This document shows positions 36,070-44,226 of a DNA stretch of 64,000 bases, in pieces (position 1 is the first letter of the stretch; each line of letters starts with the position of its first letter). The DNA comes from Paenibacillus lautus NBRC 15380. GTDB taxonomy: Bacteria > Bacillota > Bacilli > Paenibacillales > Paenibacillaceae. A model generated the notes under the pieces. It worked only from the letters and a program-made list of their open reading frames with translations. It was not told the origin of the DNA and made no database searches. Both the position numbers and the translations under genes were made by a program. The stretch covers positions 372,001-436,000 of the forward strand of contig NZ_BIMF01000003.1 of assembly GCF_004000945.1 (NCBI RefSeq), given 5' to 3'.

Positions 36070-36086
36070 TGTTTATATTATAAACA
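36070..36086. promoter_or_regulatory. 17-bp operator-like palindrome upstream of the TetR gene
   Basis: TGTTTATATTATAAACA: 8-bp perfect arms around one central base, 48 bp before the TetR ATG. A further half-site TAAACAGT lies just at the start of the gene (about 36020-36027). Confidence 0.7.
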
Positions 36087-36166
36087 GTATATCATATATG
36101 CTCACCCTTATGTACTGGGTAGCATATAAGCATCAGTGCGGGGATACCGACTTGACCCACGTATAC

Positions 36167-36526
36167 TCAATCATGTGACAGATGCATCAAAATGTTGACC
36201 AGCTTCCCGAACGGATCCCGGACAAAAAAGCGTCTTACTCCCCAAGGCTCATCAACGGGTCCATATTCAATGGAAAAGTCTGCCCGCCTCATCGCATCCA
36301 GCACAGCCTCTAGCTCATCCACTTCGATCGACAGATCCGGGACGGGCGTGCCGCTGCCTCCCTCGGAAGCAAAGCTGATCTGTATGCTCATCCTCTCCTG
36401 CGAGCCATAAGTGGTGAGCCAGCCATGATCCATTAACATATCCAGACCCAGCACATCTTGATAAAACGTCTTGGCTGCGGCGACATCCTTCGTTGCGACA
36501 TTTGCGACAATGCGTTTTACTCCCAA
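36167..36526 (-). CDS. VOC-fold protein
   Basis: A 119-residue glyoxalase-fold protein (VKRIVANVATKDVAAAKTFY at the start, RRFFVRDPFGKLVNILMH at the end). ATG 36541 is possible, but GGAGGAG lies inside the first codons of that reading and is well spaced for TTG 36526, which also gives the ordinary family N-terminus. The substrate and metal are unknown. It stands alone between two terminators. Confidence 0.82.
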   Translation of the reverse strand: MGVKRIVANVATKDVAAAKTFYQDVLGLDMLMDHGWLTTYGSQERMSIQISFASEGGSGTPVPDLSIEVDELEAVLDAMRRADFSIEYGPVDEPWGVRRFFVRDPFGKLVNILMHLSHD

Positions 36527-36625
36527 CTTATACTCCTCCATTCATCATGCTAAAAATATCATTACATCTACGTTATACACACCCTCATGTAACTACACGA
36601 CTAGTATAACAAATCCTTCCAATTG

Positions 36626-36659
36626 AAAAAACTGTTGAGAGTTAACTCAACAGTTTTTT
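36626..36659 (-). terminator. Terminator after the SDR gene
   Basis: Perfect 14-bp stem AAAAAACTGTTGAG (36626-36639) with 36646-36659. It is symmetrical; by position it ends the SDR operon on the minus strand. Confidence 0.88.
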
Positions 36660-36795
36660 CGTTAGCTCCCTGATGCAGTTGTTGTTCCCTTCCCTCCATG
36701 CAGAAGCCTGGCGGATTGTGCAAATCTCAGCTTTTTCGGTAACATGAACCAACGCTCCCATAGAGGGTTGTTATAGTTAAAGATGTATCTTTCAG

Positions 36796-37533
36796 TTAAA
36801 CGGAACTTGCGGTCGGCCTGATGATGATTTCATTCACATCGACTTCCGGCGGCTGCTCGATGGCGTATAAAATCGCATGCGCAATCGAAGTCGCCGGGAT
36901 GGATATTCTTCGATATTCCTTCATGACCTGTCTGGCCGTATCATCGGAGATACTGTCGGCCAGCTCCGAATCCGTCACGCCCGGCGATATTTGCGTGACC
37001 CGAATACCGCTGCCGACCTCCTGGCGCAGGCCCTCCGAGATTGCGCGAACCGCATGCTTGGTGGCACAATAAACGGCTGCGGTTGGCGATACTTCGTACG
37101 CACCAATGGAAGCGATATTGATAAATTGGCCAAAGCCCTGCTTCTGCATCACCGGCAGCCCTGCCGCAATACCATGGAGGACGCCGCGGATGTTCACATC
37201 GATCATCCGGTTCCACTCGCCCACCTTCAAGGCCTCCAAGGGTGATAGAGGCATGACCCCGGCATTGTTGAGCATGACATCAATCCGCCCGAACTGGCTT
37301 ACCGCCAAGTCGATGAAAGATTCCATTTGATCGAGATGAGCCACATTCAGCGATTGGTAAACAGCTGAGCCGCCTTCCCCATTCAAAGCGGAAGCAAGCT
37401 TCTCCAGCCGGTCCGTTCTTCTTGCCCCAAGAACCACATGGGCGCCATGATGAGCCAGCAACCTGGCTGCCGCTTCGCCGATCCCGCTGCTCGCGCCTGT
37501 AATGGCCACGACTTTTCCTTTTACGTTAGACAT
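36796..37533 (-). CDS. SDR-family NAD(P)-dependent oxidoreductase
   Basis: A 245-residue classical short-chain dehydrogenase. Cofactor motif GASSGIGEAAARL is at about 13-25 (TGxxxGxG type), NNAGVMP is near 90, and the catalytic Ser and YCATK lie around 140-160. LGARRTDRL suggests NADPH preference. ATG has GGAGGAG upstream. It follows an Atu4866-like gene by 65 bp, both on the minus strand, and an AraC regulator is divergent, a common grouping in soil bacteria. Substrate unknown. Confidence 0.92.
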   Translation of the reverse strand: MSNVKGKVVAITGASSGIGEAAARLLAHHGAHVVLGARRTDRLEKLASALNGEGGSAVYQSLNVAHLDQMESFIDLAVSQFGRIDVMLNNAGVMPLSPLEALKVGEWNRMIDVNIRGVLHGIAAGLPVMQKQGFGQFINIASIGAYEVSPTAAVYCATKHAVRAISEGLRQEVGSGIRVTQISPGVTDSELADSISDDTARQVMKEYRRISIPATSIAHAILYAIEQPPEVDVNEIIIRPTASSV

Positions 37534-37598
37534 ACAACTCTCCTCCTGATCCTGTTCTGTACTTCCAAGCCAAACCGTCTTCTGCTATAAACGCACGG

Positions 37599-37862
37599 TT
37601 AGTTTTCCCGGTACAATACCATCCCTGCATGATAGAGAACGCCATCCCGAAAATCACCGTCAGCCGTGAATCCGGTATCATCCACATATTCGATATGATC
37701 GCCTTGAATGAAATAGCGGCCTTGATAGGCGCTTTTCCGCCGGCCCCGTGCTTCATCATAACGACCGTTCGGCAGCAGCTCGTGGCGGATATATCCGTCC
37801 TTGGTCACCCACATGCCTGCATAGGGATGCTGCACCCCATTCGCGTTAAGAGCTGGATCCAT
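37599..37862 (-). CDS. Atu4866-domain small protein
   Basis: An 87-residue protein matching the Agrobacterium Atu4866 family from memory: the segment HPYAGMWVTKDGYIRHELLP, an NGRYDEARG turn, and DDTGFTADGDFRDGVLYHAG at the end. The family folds as a small beta structure of unknown function. ATG follows AGGGGGTATGTGCA. It is first in the unit with the SDR gene and divergent from the AraC regulator 200 bp away. Confidence 0.82.
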   Translation of the reverse strand: MDPALNANGVQHPYAGMWVTKDGYIRHELLPNGRYDEARGRRKSAYQGRYFIQGDHIEYVDDTGFTADGDFRDGVLYHAGMVLYREN

Positions 37863-38062
37863 TGCACATACCCCCTCATTCCTCTTATCCGATCCTCTTG
37901 AATTTCATGAATAACCGTCCTGTCTTCAACCATCGAGGATATTCTTATTATGCGTTCACACAGCATTCATCCGGTAGCCGAATCCACCACGATTCTTGCC
38001 TATTCCTGCAAACTTTATTAAGATTAAATCAGATACCATCGGAGGAGGCTTATCGAACCGGG

Positions 38063-38992
38063 ATGTTAGATCATGAAGGAAACAGTCTGCAGAACGAACT
38101 TGCAGGATACATAGAAAAATACACGGGTACGGACGGTACGCATGCTACGGCTATAGCCGATCTATCTTTTATACGGGCATCCAACGAGTCGGAAATGATC
38201 CACTCGATTCATGAGCCCGCACTGTGCATCGTGATTCAAGGCAGAAAACTAGTCATGCTGGCACAGGAATGCTATTTTTACGACCCGTCCAGTTATCTTG
38301 TCGTCTCGCTGCAATTGCCCTTATCCGGCCAAGTGATTCAAGCATCACCGGAGCAGCCCTACCTGTGCCTTCGGCTGGATTTGGATCGACATCAGATCTT
38401 CGATTTACTCAAACCCTGCCAAGAGACTCGTCCTAAGAAATCCGACTCCAAAAAAGCCCTGTTTGTCAGCCCGATGAATCAAGCGCTGCTGGATGCCGTC
38501 ATCCGCCTCGTACGCCTTCTGGATACGCCGGAGGATATTCCCGTCCTTGCTCCTCTGATCACGAAGGAAATTCTTTATCGAATCCTTCAAGAAGAACAAG
38601 GCCAATCCCTGAAACAGTTTGCCGTCAGCGGCAGTCATGCGCAGCGGATCGCGGCAGCGGCCCAGTTGATCGAGCAGCATTATAATCAGCCCTTACACAT
38701 CGCTAAACTGTCCGCAGCCGTCAATATGAGCCCTTCTTCGCTTCATCATCACTTCAAGGAAATCACCGCCATGAGTCCGCTTCAATATCAAAAACAAATC
38801 CGATTGCAAGAGGCCCGCCGGCTCCTGCTCTCGGAAACATCCGAAGCCGCGGATGCCGGCTTTCAGGTCGGCTATGAAAGCCCCACTCAGTTCAACAGGG
38901 AATATGCCCGCATGTTCGGTTTGCCTCCGATCCGGGATATTAAGCGTCTTCGCGATTCATTGGACCTCGGCCCCAGGCAGGACCATGCTTGA
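38063..38992 (+). CDS. AraC-family regulator with AraC_N domain (YqhC type)
   Basis: A 309-residue regulator. The N-terminal AraC_N domain includes the stretch IHEPALCIVIQGRKLVMLAQ, typical of the YqhC group. The C-terminal DNA-binding part includes LSAAVNMSPSSLHHHFKEIT and the segment GYESPTQFNREYARMFG. An open extension to 37862 is unlikely coding because YqhC-like proteins begin near the MLDHEGNSLQ sequence; a GGAGGAGG lies 14 nt before ATG 38063, rather far, so the start is only probable. It is divergent from the Atu4866/SDR unit and likely activates it, as YqhC activates aldehyde reductases. Confidence 0.85.
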   Translation: MLDHEGNSLQNELAGYIEKYTGTDGTHATAIADLSFIRASNESEMIHSIHEPALCIVIQGRKLVMLAQECYFYDPSSYLVVSLQLPLSGQVIQASPEQPYLCLRLDLDRHQIFDLLKPCQETRPKKSDSKKALFVSPMNQALLDAVIRLVRLLDTPEDIPVLAPLITKEILYRILQEEQGQSLKQFAVSGSHAQRIAAAAQLIEQHYNQPLHIAKLSAAVNMSPSSLHHHFKEITAMSPLQYQKQIRLQEARRLLLSETSEAADAGFQVGYESPTQFNREYARMFGLPPIRDIKRLRDSLDLGPRQDHA

Positions 38993-39032
38993 TTTGGACA
39001 AAACAGCTCACGGTAAAGATTTCGCCAAAGAC

Positions 39033-39059
39033 AAAAAAACGGCATGGTTGCCGTTTTTT
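39033..39059 (+). terminator. Terminator between AraC gene and sugar importer
   Basis: Short CGGCA/TGCCG stem flanked by A7 and T6, working in both directions. Confidence 0.75.
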
Positions 39060-39099
39060 CTACTTTGGGCATCCGATGCCCTGCATCCTTTTATTTTCC

Positions 39100-39933
39100 C
39101 TAGCCCTTCGTTCCGCCCTGCAGCCCGAAGCCCTTGGACATGAATTGCTGGGAGAGAATGTACATGATGATCGCCGGGATGGCGTACAGCACCGAGAAGG
39201 CGGCCAGGCTGCCGTAATCGACCATGCCATACTGCCCGAAGAACTGATAGAGCTTCAGGGAAGCCGGGAATTTCTCAGGCGACTGCAGCAGGATATACGG
39301 GACGAAGAAATTGCCCCAACTGCCCGAGAAGGTAAATATCGCCACCGTACAAATACCCGGAACCATCAGCGGTGCCACGACCTTGCGCATTCCCGTAAAC
39401 ACCGAAGCCCCGTCCACCCAGGCAGCTTCCTCCAGATCGCTCGGCACGGAATCCATGAAATTCTTCATCATCCATATCCCGTATGGCATGGACGACGCTA
39501 CATAGAACAAGATAACGCCAAAAATGTTGTCATACAGCTTCAGCCCCAGGAACAGCTGGTAAACAGGCACCATCACAGCCGTAATCGGGAGCGATGTCAT
39601 AAACAGAATGGTCAGCATAAAGGGTTTCTTATATTTCATCTGATAACGGGATAGCGGATAAGCTGCAAGCAGCGCCAGAAGAACAACCAATACGGCTTGG
39701 CCAAGCGACATCACCAGACCAATCAGGTAAGCGCGCTGGTTCTCGCTGCTGGTAATCACCTCAACATAATTTGCGCCGGTAACCTTGCTGGGCATCTTCA
39801 GCGATTGCATTGCATTCGGATCGACGGAAGCCACGAGCACCCAGAGCAGCGGCAGGACAAAGCAAATGCCGATCCCCGTAAGGATCGCGTACGGCAGAAT
39901 TCGATAGATTAATTTATATTGTTTGGCATTCAT
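39100..39933 (-). CDS. Carbohydrate ABC transporter permease, MalG/AraQ type
   Basis: A 277-residue inner-membrane permease with six TM helices. Opening PYAILTGIGICFVLPLLWVL is TM1; the coupling EAA loop reads EEAAWVDGASVFTGMRKVVAPL; it ends with the usual SKGFQ-like tail (MSKGFGLQGGTKG). ATG follows an AGAGGTGAG site 16 bp after the preceding permease. It belongs to a binding protein-permease-permease operon with no ATPase gene, so it is expected to use a shared MsmX-like ATPase. Confidence 0.92.
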   Translation of the reverse strand: MNAKQYKLIYRILPYAILTGIGICFVLPLLWVLVASVDPNAMQSLKMPSKVTGANYVEVITSSENQRAYLIGLVMSLGQAVLVVLLALLAAYPLSRYQMKYKKPFMLTILFMTSLPITAVMVPVYQLFLGLKLYDNIFGVILFYVASSMPYGIWMMKNFMDSVPSDLEEAAWVDGASVFTGMRKVVAPLMVPGICTVAIFTFSGSWGNFFVPYILLQSPEKFPASLKLYQFFGQYGMVDYGSLAAFSVLYAIPAIIMYILSQQFMSKGFGLQGGTKG

Positions 39934-39949
39934 ATGATCTCACCTCTGG

Positions 39950-40840
39950 TTACTCTTTCATCGACCTGATATACAGAAGGCTTAAGACAATCCCGATCAA
40001 CAGCAGCAGCAGCGAAATGGCGGTTCCATAGCCTAATTGATAGTTTACAAACGCCTGATTGTACATAAAGATCGGCAGGGTTGTCGTGGAGTTGCCCGGA
40101 CCGCCTCCGGTCATCGCATAGATGAGCCCGAACACCCCGAGCGTCTGTAAAGTAACCAGCATCATGTTCGTTGTAATGGTGCTTTTGATGTAAGGGAGGA
40201 TGATGCGCGTGAAGATTTTCCACTTGGAGGCTCCATCCACCACCGCCGCTTCCTCGATTTCGTTAGGCACGTCATCCAGCGCAGCTTGAAATACCAGCAT
40301 CGAGAAAGCCGTGCCGTGCCAAATATTCGCAAGAATGATCGTCAGCATCGGGACGGTAAACAGCCAGGTCACTTCCGAAAATCCAAAAAATGTGATAATC
40401 GCATTCAGCGTGCCTTCATCCCCGAAGAAACTGTACAAGCAAAGGGCGCATACAATCTCGGGCGTCACCCAGCCCGCCAGCACAATCGTTCCAATCACCC
40501 GCCGAAACGTCTTGTTCCGCTGCTTCATCAGCAGCGCGATTAGAAATCCCAGCACCTGCTGCCCGATCACCGCCGAGCCGATGAGGAAAACCAGCGTGTT
40601 CCAGATACTGATTCGAACCGTGGGGTCCTGGAACATCCGGGTATAGTTGTCAAGGCCGATAAACTTGAGCTCCCTCGCCGCTTCGCCGGTTAACGCCAGA
40701 TTGGTGAAGGAATAGAAGAACGTTAACAGGATGGGATATATAAAAAACACGAGCATAATCGCGATTGAAGGCAGCAAAAAAAAGAGCCAGGTATACGTTT
40801 TTCTTCGTTTCGGGTAAACGTCCACGGACAGACTGCTCAT
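39950..40840 (-). CDS. Sugar ABC transporter permease, MalF/UgpA type
   Basis: A 296-residue permease. TM1 WLFFLLPSIAIMLVFFIYPILL near residue 16 and the EAA loop EEAAVVDGASKWKIFTRIILPY near 205 are clear. ATG 40858 is in frame, but GGAAGGAG sits between it and ATG 40840, placing the start at 40840. It partners the MalG-type permease just downstream and the binding protein upstream. Confidence 0.92.
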   Translation of the reverse strand: MSSLSVDVYPKRRKTYTWLFFLLPSIAIMLVFFIYPILLTFFYSFTNLALTGEAARELKFIGLDNYTRMFQDPTVRISIWNTLVFLIGSAVIGQQVLGFLIALLMKQRNKTFRRVIGTIVLAGWVTPEIVCALCLYSFFGDEGTLNAIITFFGFSEVTWLFTVPMLTIILANIWHGTAFSMLVFQAALDDVPNEIEEAAVVDGASKWKIFTRIILPYIKSTITTNMMLVTLQTLGVFGLIYAMTGGGPGNSTTTLPIFMYNQAFVNYQLGYGTAISLLLLLIGIVLSLLYIRSMKE

Positions 40841-40938
40841 GTGTGGTTCTCCTTCCATACGGATGATCTGAAAAACCGCTTGCCCAAGCCTCCGCGATGA
40901 ATGGAGTGCTTGAGCAAGCTGGTATTGCTTATAGCCGA

Positions 40939-42339
40939 TTATTTCTCCACGATATGATCCGCTCCGACAATGCGGGTAACGTCCTGCGCATATTTATTCA
41001 TGGCATCCGCAGGCGACGTTCCCGTTGCCACGGACTCCACCATCGTCTGGATTTGAGTCGACACTTCCGGATACTTCTCCTGCGCCGGTCTGAACTCTGC
41101 GTTCTGCAGGTATTCGGTCGCGATTTCGTTGAACGGCATTTTCGTATATTCCGGATCCTTAGCAACATCGGCACGTACCGTGATATTCCCCGAGGACATG
41201 ACAAGCTTCTGAGTATTTTCCTTGTTTAGCGCATACTTGATAAATTCCCAAGCCTCGTCTTTATTCTTGGAGTTGCTTGGAATCGACAGCGCCCACCCTC
41301 CGGCCAATGTAATCGACCCAGGGTCCTGCCCTTGGCTGGTCGGCATCGGCGCGAAGCCAAGCACATCTTTGTATTCAGGCCATGGCGCCGCACCTGATTC
41401 CATATAGTTGCCCGTAATCCAGGAGCCATCAAGTGAAATCGCCAGTTTGCCCTGCGGCAGGTATTCGCGGGAAGCCGTGTTGCCTGCCTGGCCATTCAAT
41501 ACTTTGGAGAGCGGCGGTCCGAGCTTCTCTTTATTAACCGTCTCCACAAAAGTCAGCGCATCCAGAATGCCCTGGCTTTTCGTAATCCATTTGCCGCTGG
41601 CATCGTCATACAGTCTTTCGCCTGTTCCATAAAGCAGCATTTCGTAGGTTTGCATGGAGGTTGCTTCGCCTGTAGCCTTGCCCATGTTCATCCAGATCGG
41701 CACAACGTCAGGCGCCTTCTCCTTGATCGTTCGCGCAGCGCTTAAGACCTCCTCCCAATTCTTAGGCTGCCAATCCTCCGGAAGACCCGCTTGTTTGAAA
41801 ATGTCCTTGTTGTACCAGAGTCCCCTAGAATCCGTATTGTACGGAACGCCATATACCTTGCCATCGCTGGCGGTGACCCCCTTCTTCATCGCTTCGATAA
41901 AGGAACCGTTGCCCCAGTCTTCCCACGCTGCCAATTTATCGTCAAGCGGCTCCAGATAACCTGCGCTTGCATCAGAGTTAAGGATAAAGGTATCCTCTGT
42001 CACAATATCCGGCGCCGTATCTTTGGACTTGAGCGCCAAGGCCACCTTGGCAAAATAATCGCCTTCCGATGCCTGAATCAGTGTCGGCTTAATCTCTACA
42101 CTTTTATCGGGGTAACTGGCCGATACTTCCTTGAGCCATTTATAGAACGCTCCGTTCTCACCGATCCCGTCATCCCGAAACGTAACGGTAATGATTTTCT
42201 TAGCCGTTTCTCCATCCTTTCCCGGCTCCGGATCACCGGTATCGGCCGGCGTTCCCTTCCCCCCGGTACAACCGAATAACAAAGAAACGCTTAATAAAGC
42301 CGTCGTTACTAGCCAAAATCCCCTCTTACCTGACCTCAT
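40939..42339 (-). CDS. Extracellular sugar-binding lipoprotein, family 1
   Basis: A 466-residue binding protein. Signal peptide with lipobox LLFGC (Cys24). Mature chain shows the family 1 landmarks: TVTFRDDGIGENGAFYKW, DTAPDIVTEDTFI, then GKVYGVPYNTDSRGLWYN, GAAPWPEYKD and SITLAGGWALSIPSNSKNKD. A reading to 42462 is open, but AGGAGG 6-7 nt ahead marks ATG 42339. It is the first gene of the operon. The ligand is probably an oligosaccharide, not identifiable from sequence. Upstream lies a 22-bp inverted repeat. Confidence 0.92.
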   Translation of the reverse strand: MRSGKRGFWLVTTALLSVSLLFGCTGGKGTPADTGDPEPGKDGETAKKIITVTFRDDGIGENGAFYKWLKEVSASYPDKSVEIKPTLIQASEGDYFAKVALALKSKDTAPDIVTEDTFILNSDASAGYLEPLDDKLAAWEDWGNGSFIEAMKKGVTASDGKVYGVPYNTDSRGLWYNKDIFKQAGLPEDWQPKNWEEVLSAARTIKEKAPDVVPIWMNMGKATGEATSMQTYEMLLYGTGERLYDDASGKWITKSQGILDALTFVETVNKEKLGPPLSKVLNGQAGNTASREYLPQGKLAISLDGSWITGNYMESGAAPWPEYKDVLGFAPMPTSQGQDPGSITLAGGWALSIPSNSKNKDEAWEFIKYALNKENTQKLVMSSGNITVRADVAKDPEYTKMPFNEIATEYLQNAEFRPAQEKYPEVSTQIQTMVESVATGTSPADAMNKYAQDVTRIVGADHIVEK

Positions 42340-42390
42340 ATGGATCCCTCCTTTTGGCTGCAGCATATTTGATATATTATCCAAAATTTG

Positions 42391-42412
42391 TATACGCTTA
42401 CGAGAGCGTATA
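42391..42412. promoter_or_regulatory. 22-bp inverted repeat upstream of the second sugar importer
   Basis: TATACGCT (42391-42398), 6-nt spacer, AGCGTATA (42405-42412), 52 bp before the binding-protein start. Likely a regulator site; no regulator gene is adjacent on that strand. No other structure seen in 42340-42688 except an A/T-rich stretch before the DUF1772 gene. Confidence 0.55.
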
Positions 42413-42688
42413 TATAACTCTATTTTGAAAATAGTGTGGATATTCTGAACTTTTTTTCGCATTTTCTCTTCTTATTCTTTATTTTCATAACGGGATATAT
42501 AACAAACTAACTACCAGAAATAGAAAATATTAATATATTAATTTGGATCTATTGATTGATTATGAAGTTCCTGCATGTTTAGGTCTTTACTTTTGCTGGA
42601 AATCCTATTATATTTGTATGTACAAACAATTAAATGACATACTGGAACCATACCCGTAATAACCTATGACATTGGAGGTATACCAACC

Positions 42689-43174
42689 ATGAGTGACCGC
42701 TTGATTTTTTTGTTGGCTTTATTCTCGGTAACTGGATCAGGACTCATAGCCGGGCTGTTCTTCGCTTTCTCGTCTTTTATAATGACAGCGCTGGCCCGGA
42801 TTCCGAACGAACAGGGGATCAACGCCATGCAGTCCATCAATGCAACCATACTCAACCCAACGTTCGGTGCACTGTTTACAGGTACTGCCCTAACGAGTAT
42901 CGTCCTTGCAGTCCTATCCCTTATGCGCTGGGGGGAACCCGGCTCGTTGTACTTGCTTGCCGCCAGCCTGCTCTATTTAGCAGGATTCATCGTAACGATG
43001 GCGTTCAACGTCCCGCTAAATGACGCACTGGCCGCCGTTGACCCGGGAAGCAGTGCCGGAGGCGAGGTGTGGAACAACTACCTGAAACGCTGGTTGCCCT
43101 GGAATCATGTACGAACCATCACCTCTTTAGGGGCGATGATCCTGTTTGTTTTTGCGCTAAGGCATCTTAACTAG
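42689..43174 (+). CDS. DUF1772 (anthrone oxygenase-like) membrane protein
   Basis: A 161-residue protein with four predicted TM helices (first FLLALFSVTGSGLIAGLFFA). The pattern ALARIPNEQGINAMQSIN, the FNVPLND segment and W..Y..RW..WNHVRT near the C-terminus are the DUF1772 hallmarks. Family members include fungal anthrone oxygenase-like proteins, but most bacterial ones are uncharacterised. ATG follows TTGGAGGTATACCAACC. Stand-alone gene. Confidence 0.85.
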   Translation: MSDRLIFLLALFSVTGSGLIAGLFFAFSSFIMTALARIPNEQGINAMQSINATILNPTFGALFTGTALTSIVLAVLSLMRWGEPGSLYLLAASLLYLAGFIVTMAFNVPLNDALAAVDPGSSAGGEVWNNYLKRWLPWNHVRTITSLGAMILFVFALRHLN

Positions 43175-43375
43175 CATGCGATAATGAGGTGTCGATGACC
43201 CATAAGCCTTAAATGCCTGTCCATCGTTCCACATGTTATGAAATGCCGATTCAAAACTTGCGCCTGTCGCTTGATCCTCGATGATAACCGAGAAATCGTC
43301 GTTCTCTTCCACGGACGATTGAGTTTGCTGCAGGGAGGGCTTCACGAAGGAACAACGGTCCACAAAGCCGTGCAA
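43157..43375 (-). CDS. Small unrecognised ORF, possibly a gene fragment
   Basis: A 72-codon frame from TTG 43375, overlapping the end of the DUF1772 gene by 18 bp on the other strand. There is no ribosome site, and an in-frame stop lies just upstream (TGA TCT GTT). The translated text (VEENDDFSVIIEDQ, then FESAFHNMW) looks protein-like and recalls the tail of phospholipase D-type domains, but this is a weak visual impression. Could be the last piece of a lost gene or chance. Confidence 0.2.
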   Translation of the reverse strand: MHGFVDRCSFVKPSLQQTQSSVEENDDFSVIIEDQATGASFESAFHNMWNDGQAFKAYGSSTPHYRMLVKMP

Positions 43376-43456
43376 TAACTTTCTAACAGATCACCCATAC
43401 CAACTCTACCGATTCTTCATTAGATATACTATCAATCTAGTAAAGGCGGTGGAGAT

Positions 43457-44143
43457 ATGGGGATTCTCACGATAGATCAGTGGAATCACACATGCCAACT
43501 TGACACTTCAGCCAAGCCGCGTCGTAACATCGGATGGATATCAAGCAATTGGATCGGATACAGCATTACTGGAAAAAAAGGGGCTTTCAAACGGATCTCC
43601 GCCAAATGGAATGTGCCGTTTGTTCGTCCAAGCCGCGGGGCGTCCTACTCCTCGGCATGGATCGGCATTGACGGATTCGGCAACAGCAATCTGATACAGA
43701 CCGGAACGGGTCATGAATTCATAGACGGCAAGGCTTATTATTATGCTTGGTGGGAGATTCTCCCCGCCTCGGTTACAATCATCCCGCTGCCCATTCAGCC
43801 GGGCGACCGCATGCATGCCAGCATCATCAAGCGCAGCGGCTCGAACTGGTTGATCTGCCTTCGAAACGTATCCCGAAGCTGGACCTTTCGAACATTGCAG
43901 CGGTACAACGGTCCACAGACCTCGGCGGAATGGATTGTCGAAGCGCCGCAGGTCAATGGGGCTCTTGCGACCATGGCACGATTATCCCCCGTTGCCTTCT
44001 CCTGCTGCCGCGTCAATGGGAAAAGCCCCAAACTCACGGCAGATGATGGAGGCATCATGCTTCAGAATCTAAGCGTTACCTCCATTCCTTCTTATCCGAA
44101 CCGGGCAGGAGACGGTTTCATTGTCAAAAGCGTTCGTCAATAA
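43457..44143 (+). CDS. G1-family (eqolisin) glutamic peptidase
   Basis: A 228-residue protein with the G1 peptidase layout: SSAWIGIDGFGNSNLIQTG, in which Q81 matches the catalytic Gln53 of scytalidoglutamic peptidase (ILQTG), and TSAEWIVEAP, in which E158 matches its catalytic Glu136 (TNAEFIIED). The W..GY....F...A.W.VP start also fits the beta-sandwich. The fungal enzymes are secreted acid proteases; here no signal peptide is seen, so location is unclear. ATG 43457 has AAGG and GGAG upstream. Next gene downstream, 83 bp away, is a putative metalloprotease. Confidence 0.85.
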   Translation: MGILTIDQWNHTCQLDTSAKPRRNIGWISSNWIGYSITGKKGAFKRISAKWNVPFVRPSRGASYSSAWIGIDGFGNSNLIQTGTGHEFIDGKAYYYAWWEILPASVTIIPLPIQPGDRMHASIIKRSGSNWLICLRNVSRSWTFRTLQRYNGPQTSAEWIVEAPQVNGALATMARLSPVAFSCCRVNGKSPKLTADDGGIMLQNLSVTSIPSYPNRAGDGFIVKSVRQ

Positions 44144-44226
44144 GGGGCTTGACCTTCACGCAGCGTAAAGGATTATCCTCATGATTATACGGAGCAGCCA
44201 TGCTCCGGTAAGAGGAGGAAATCAAC

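Noticed and set aside
42389-42402. cre site overlapping the inverted repeat at 42391
   Set aside because: Only 12 of 14 consensus positions match and a better explanation is the 22-bp inverted repeat.
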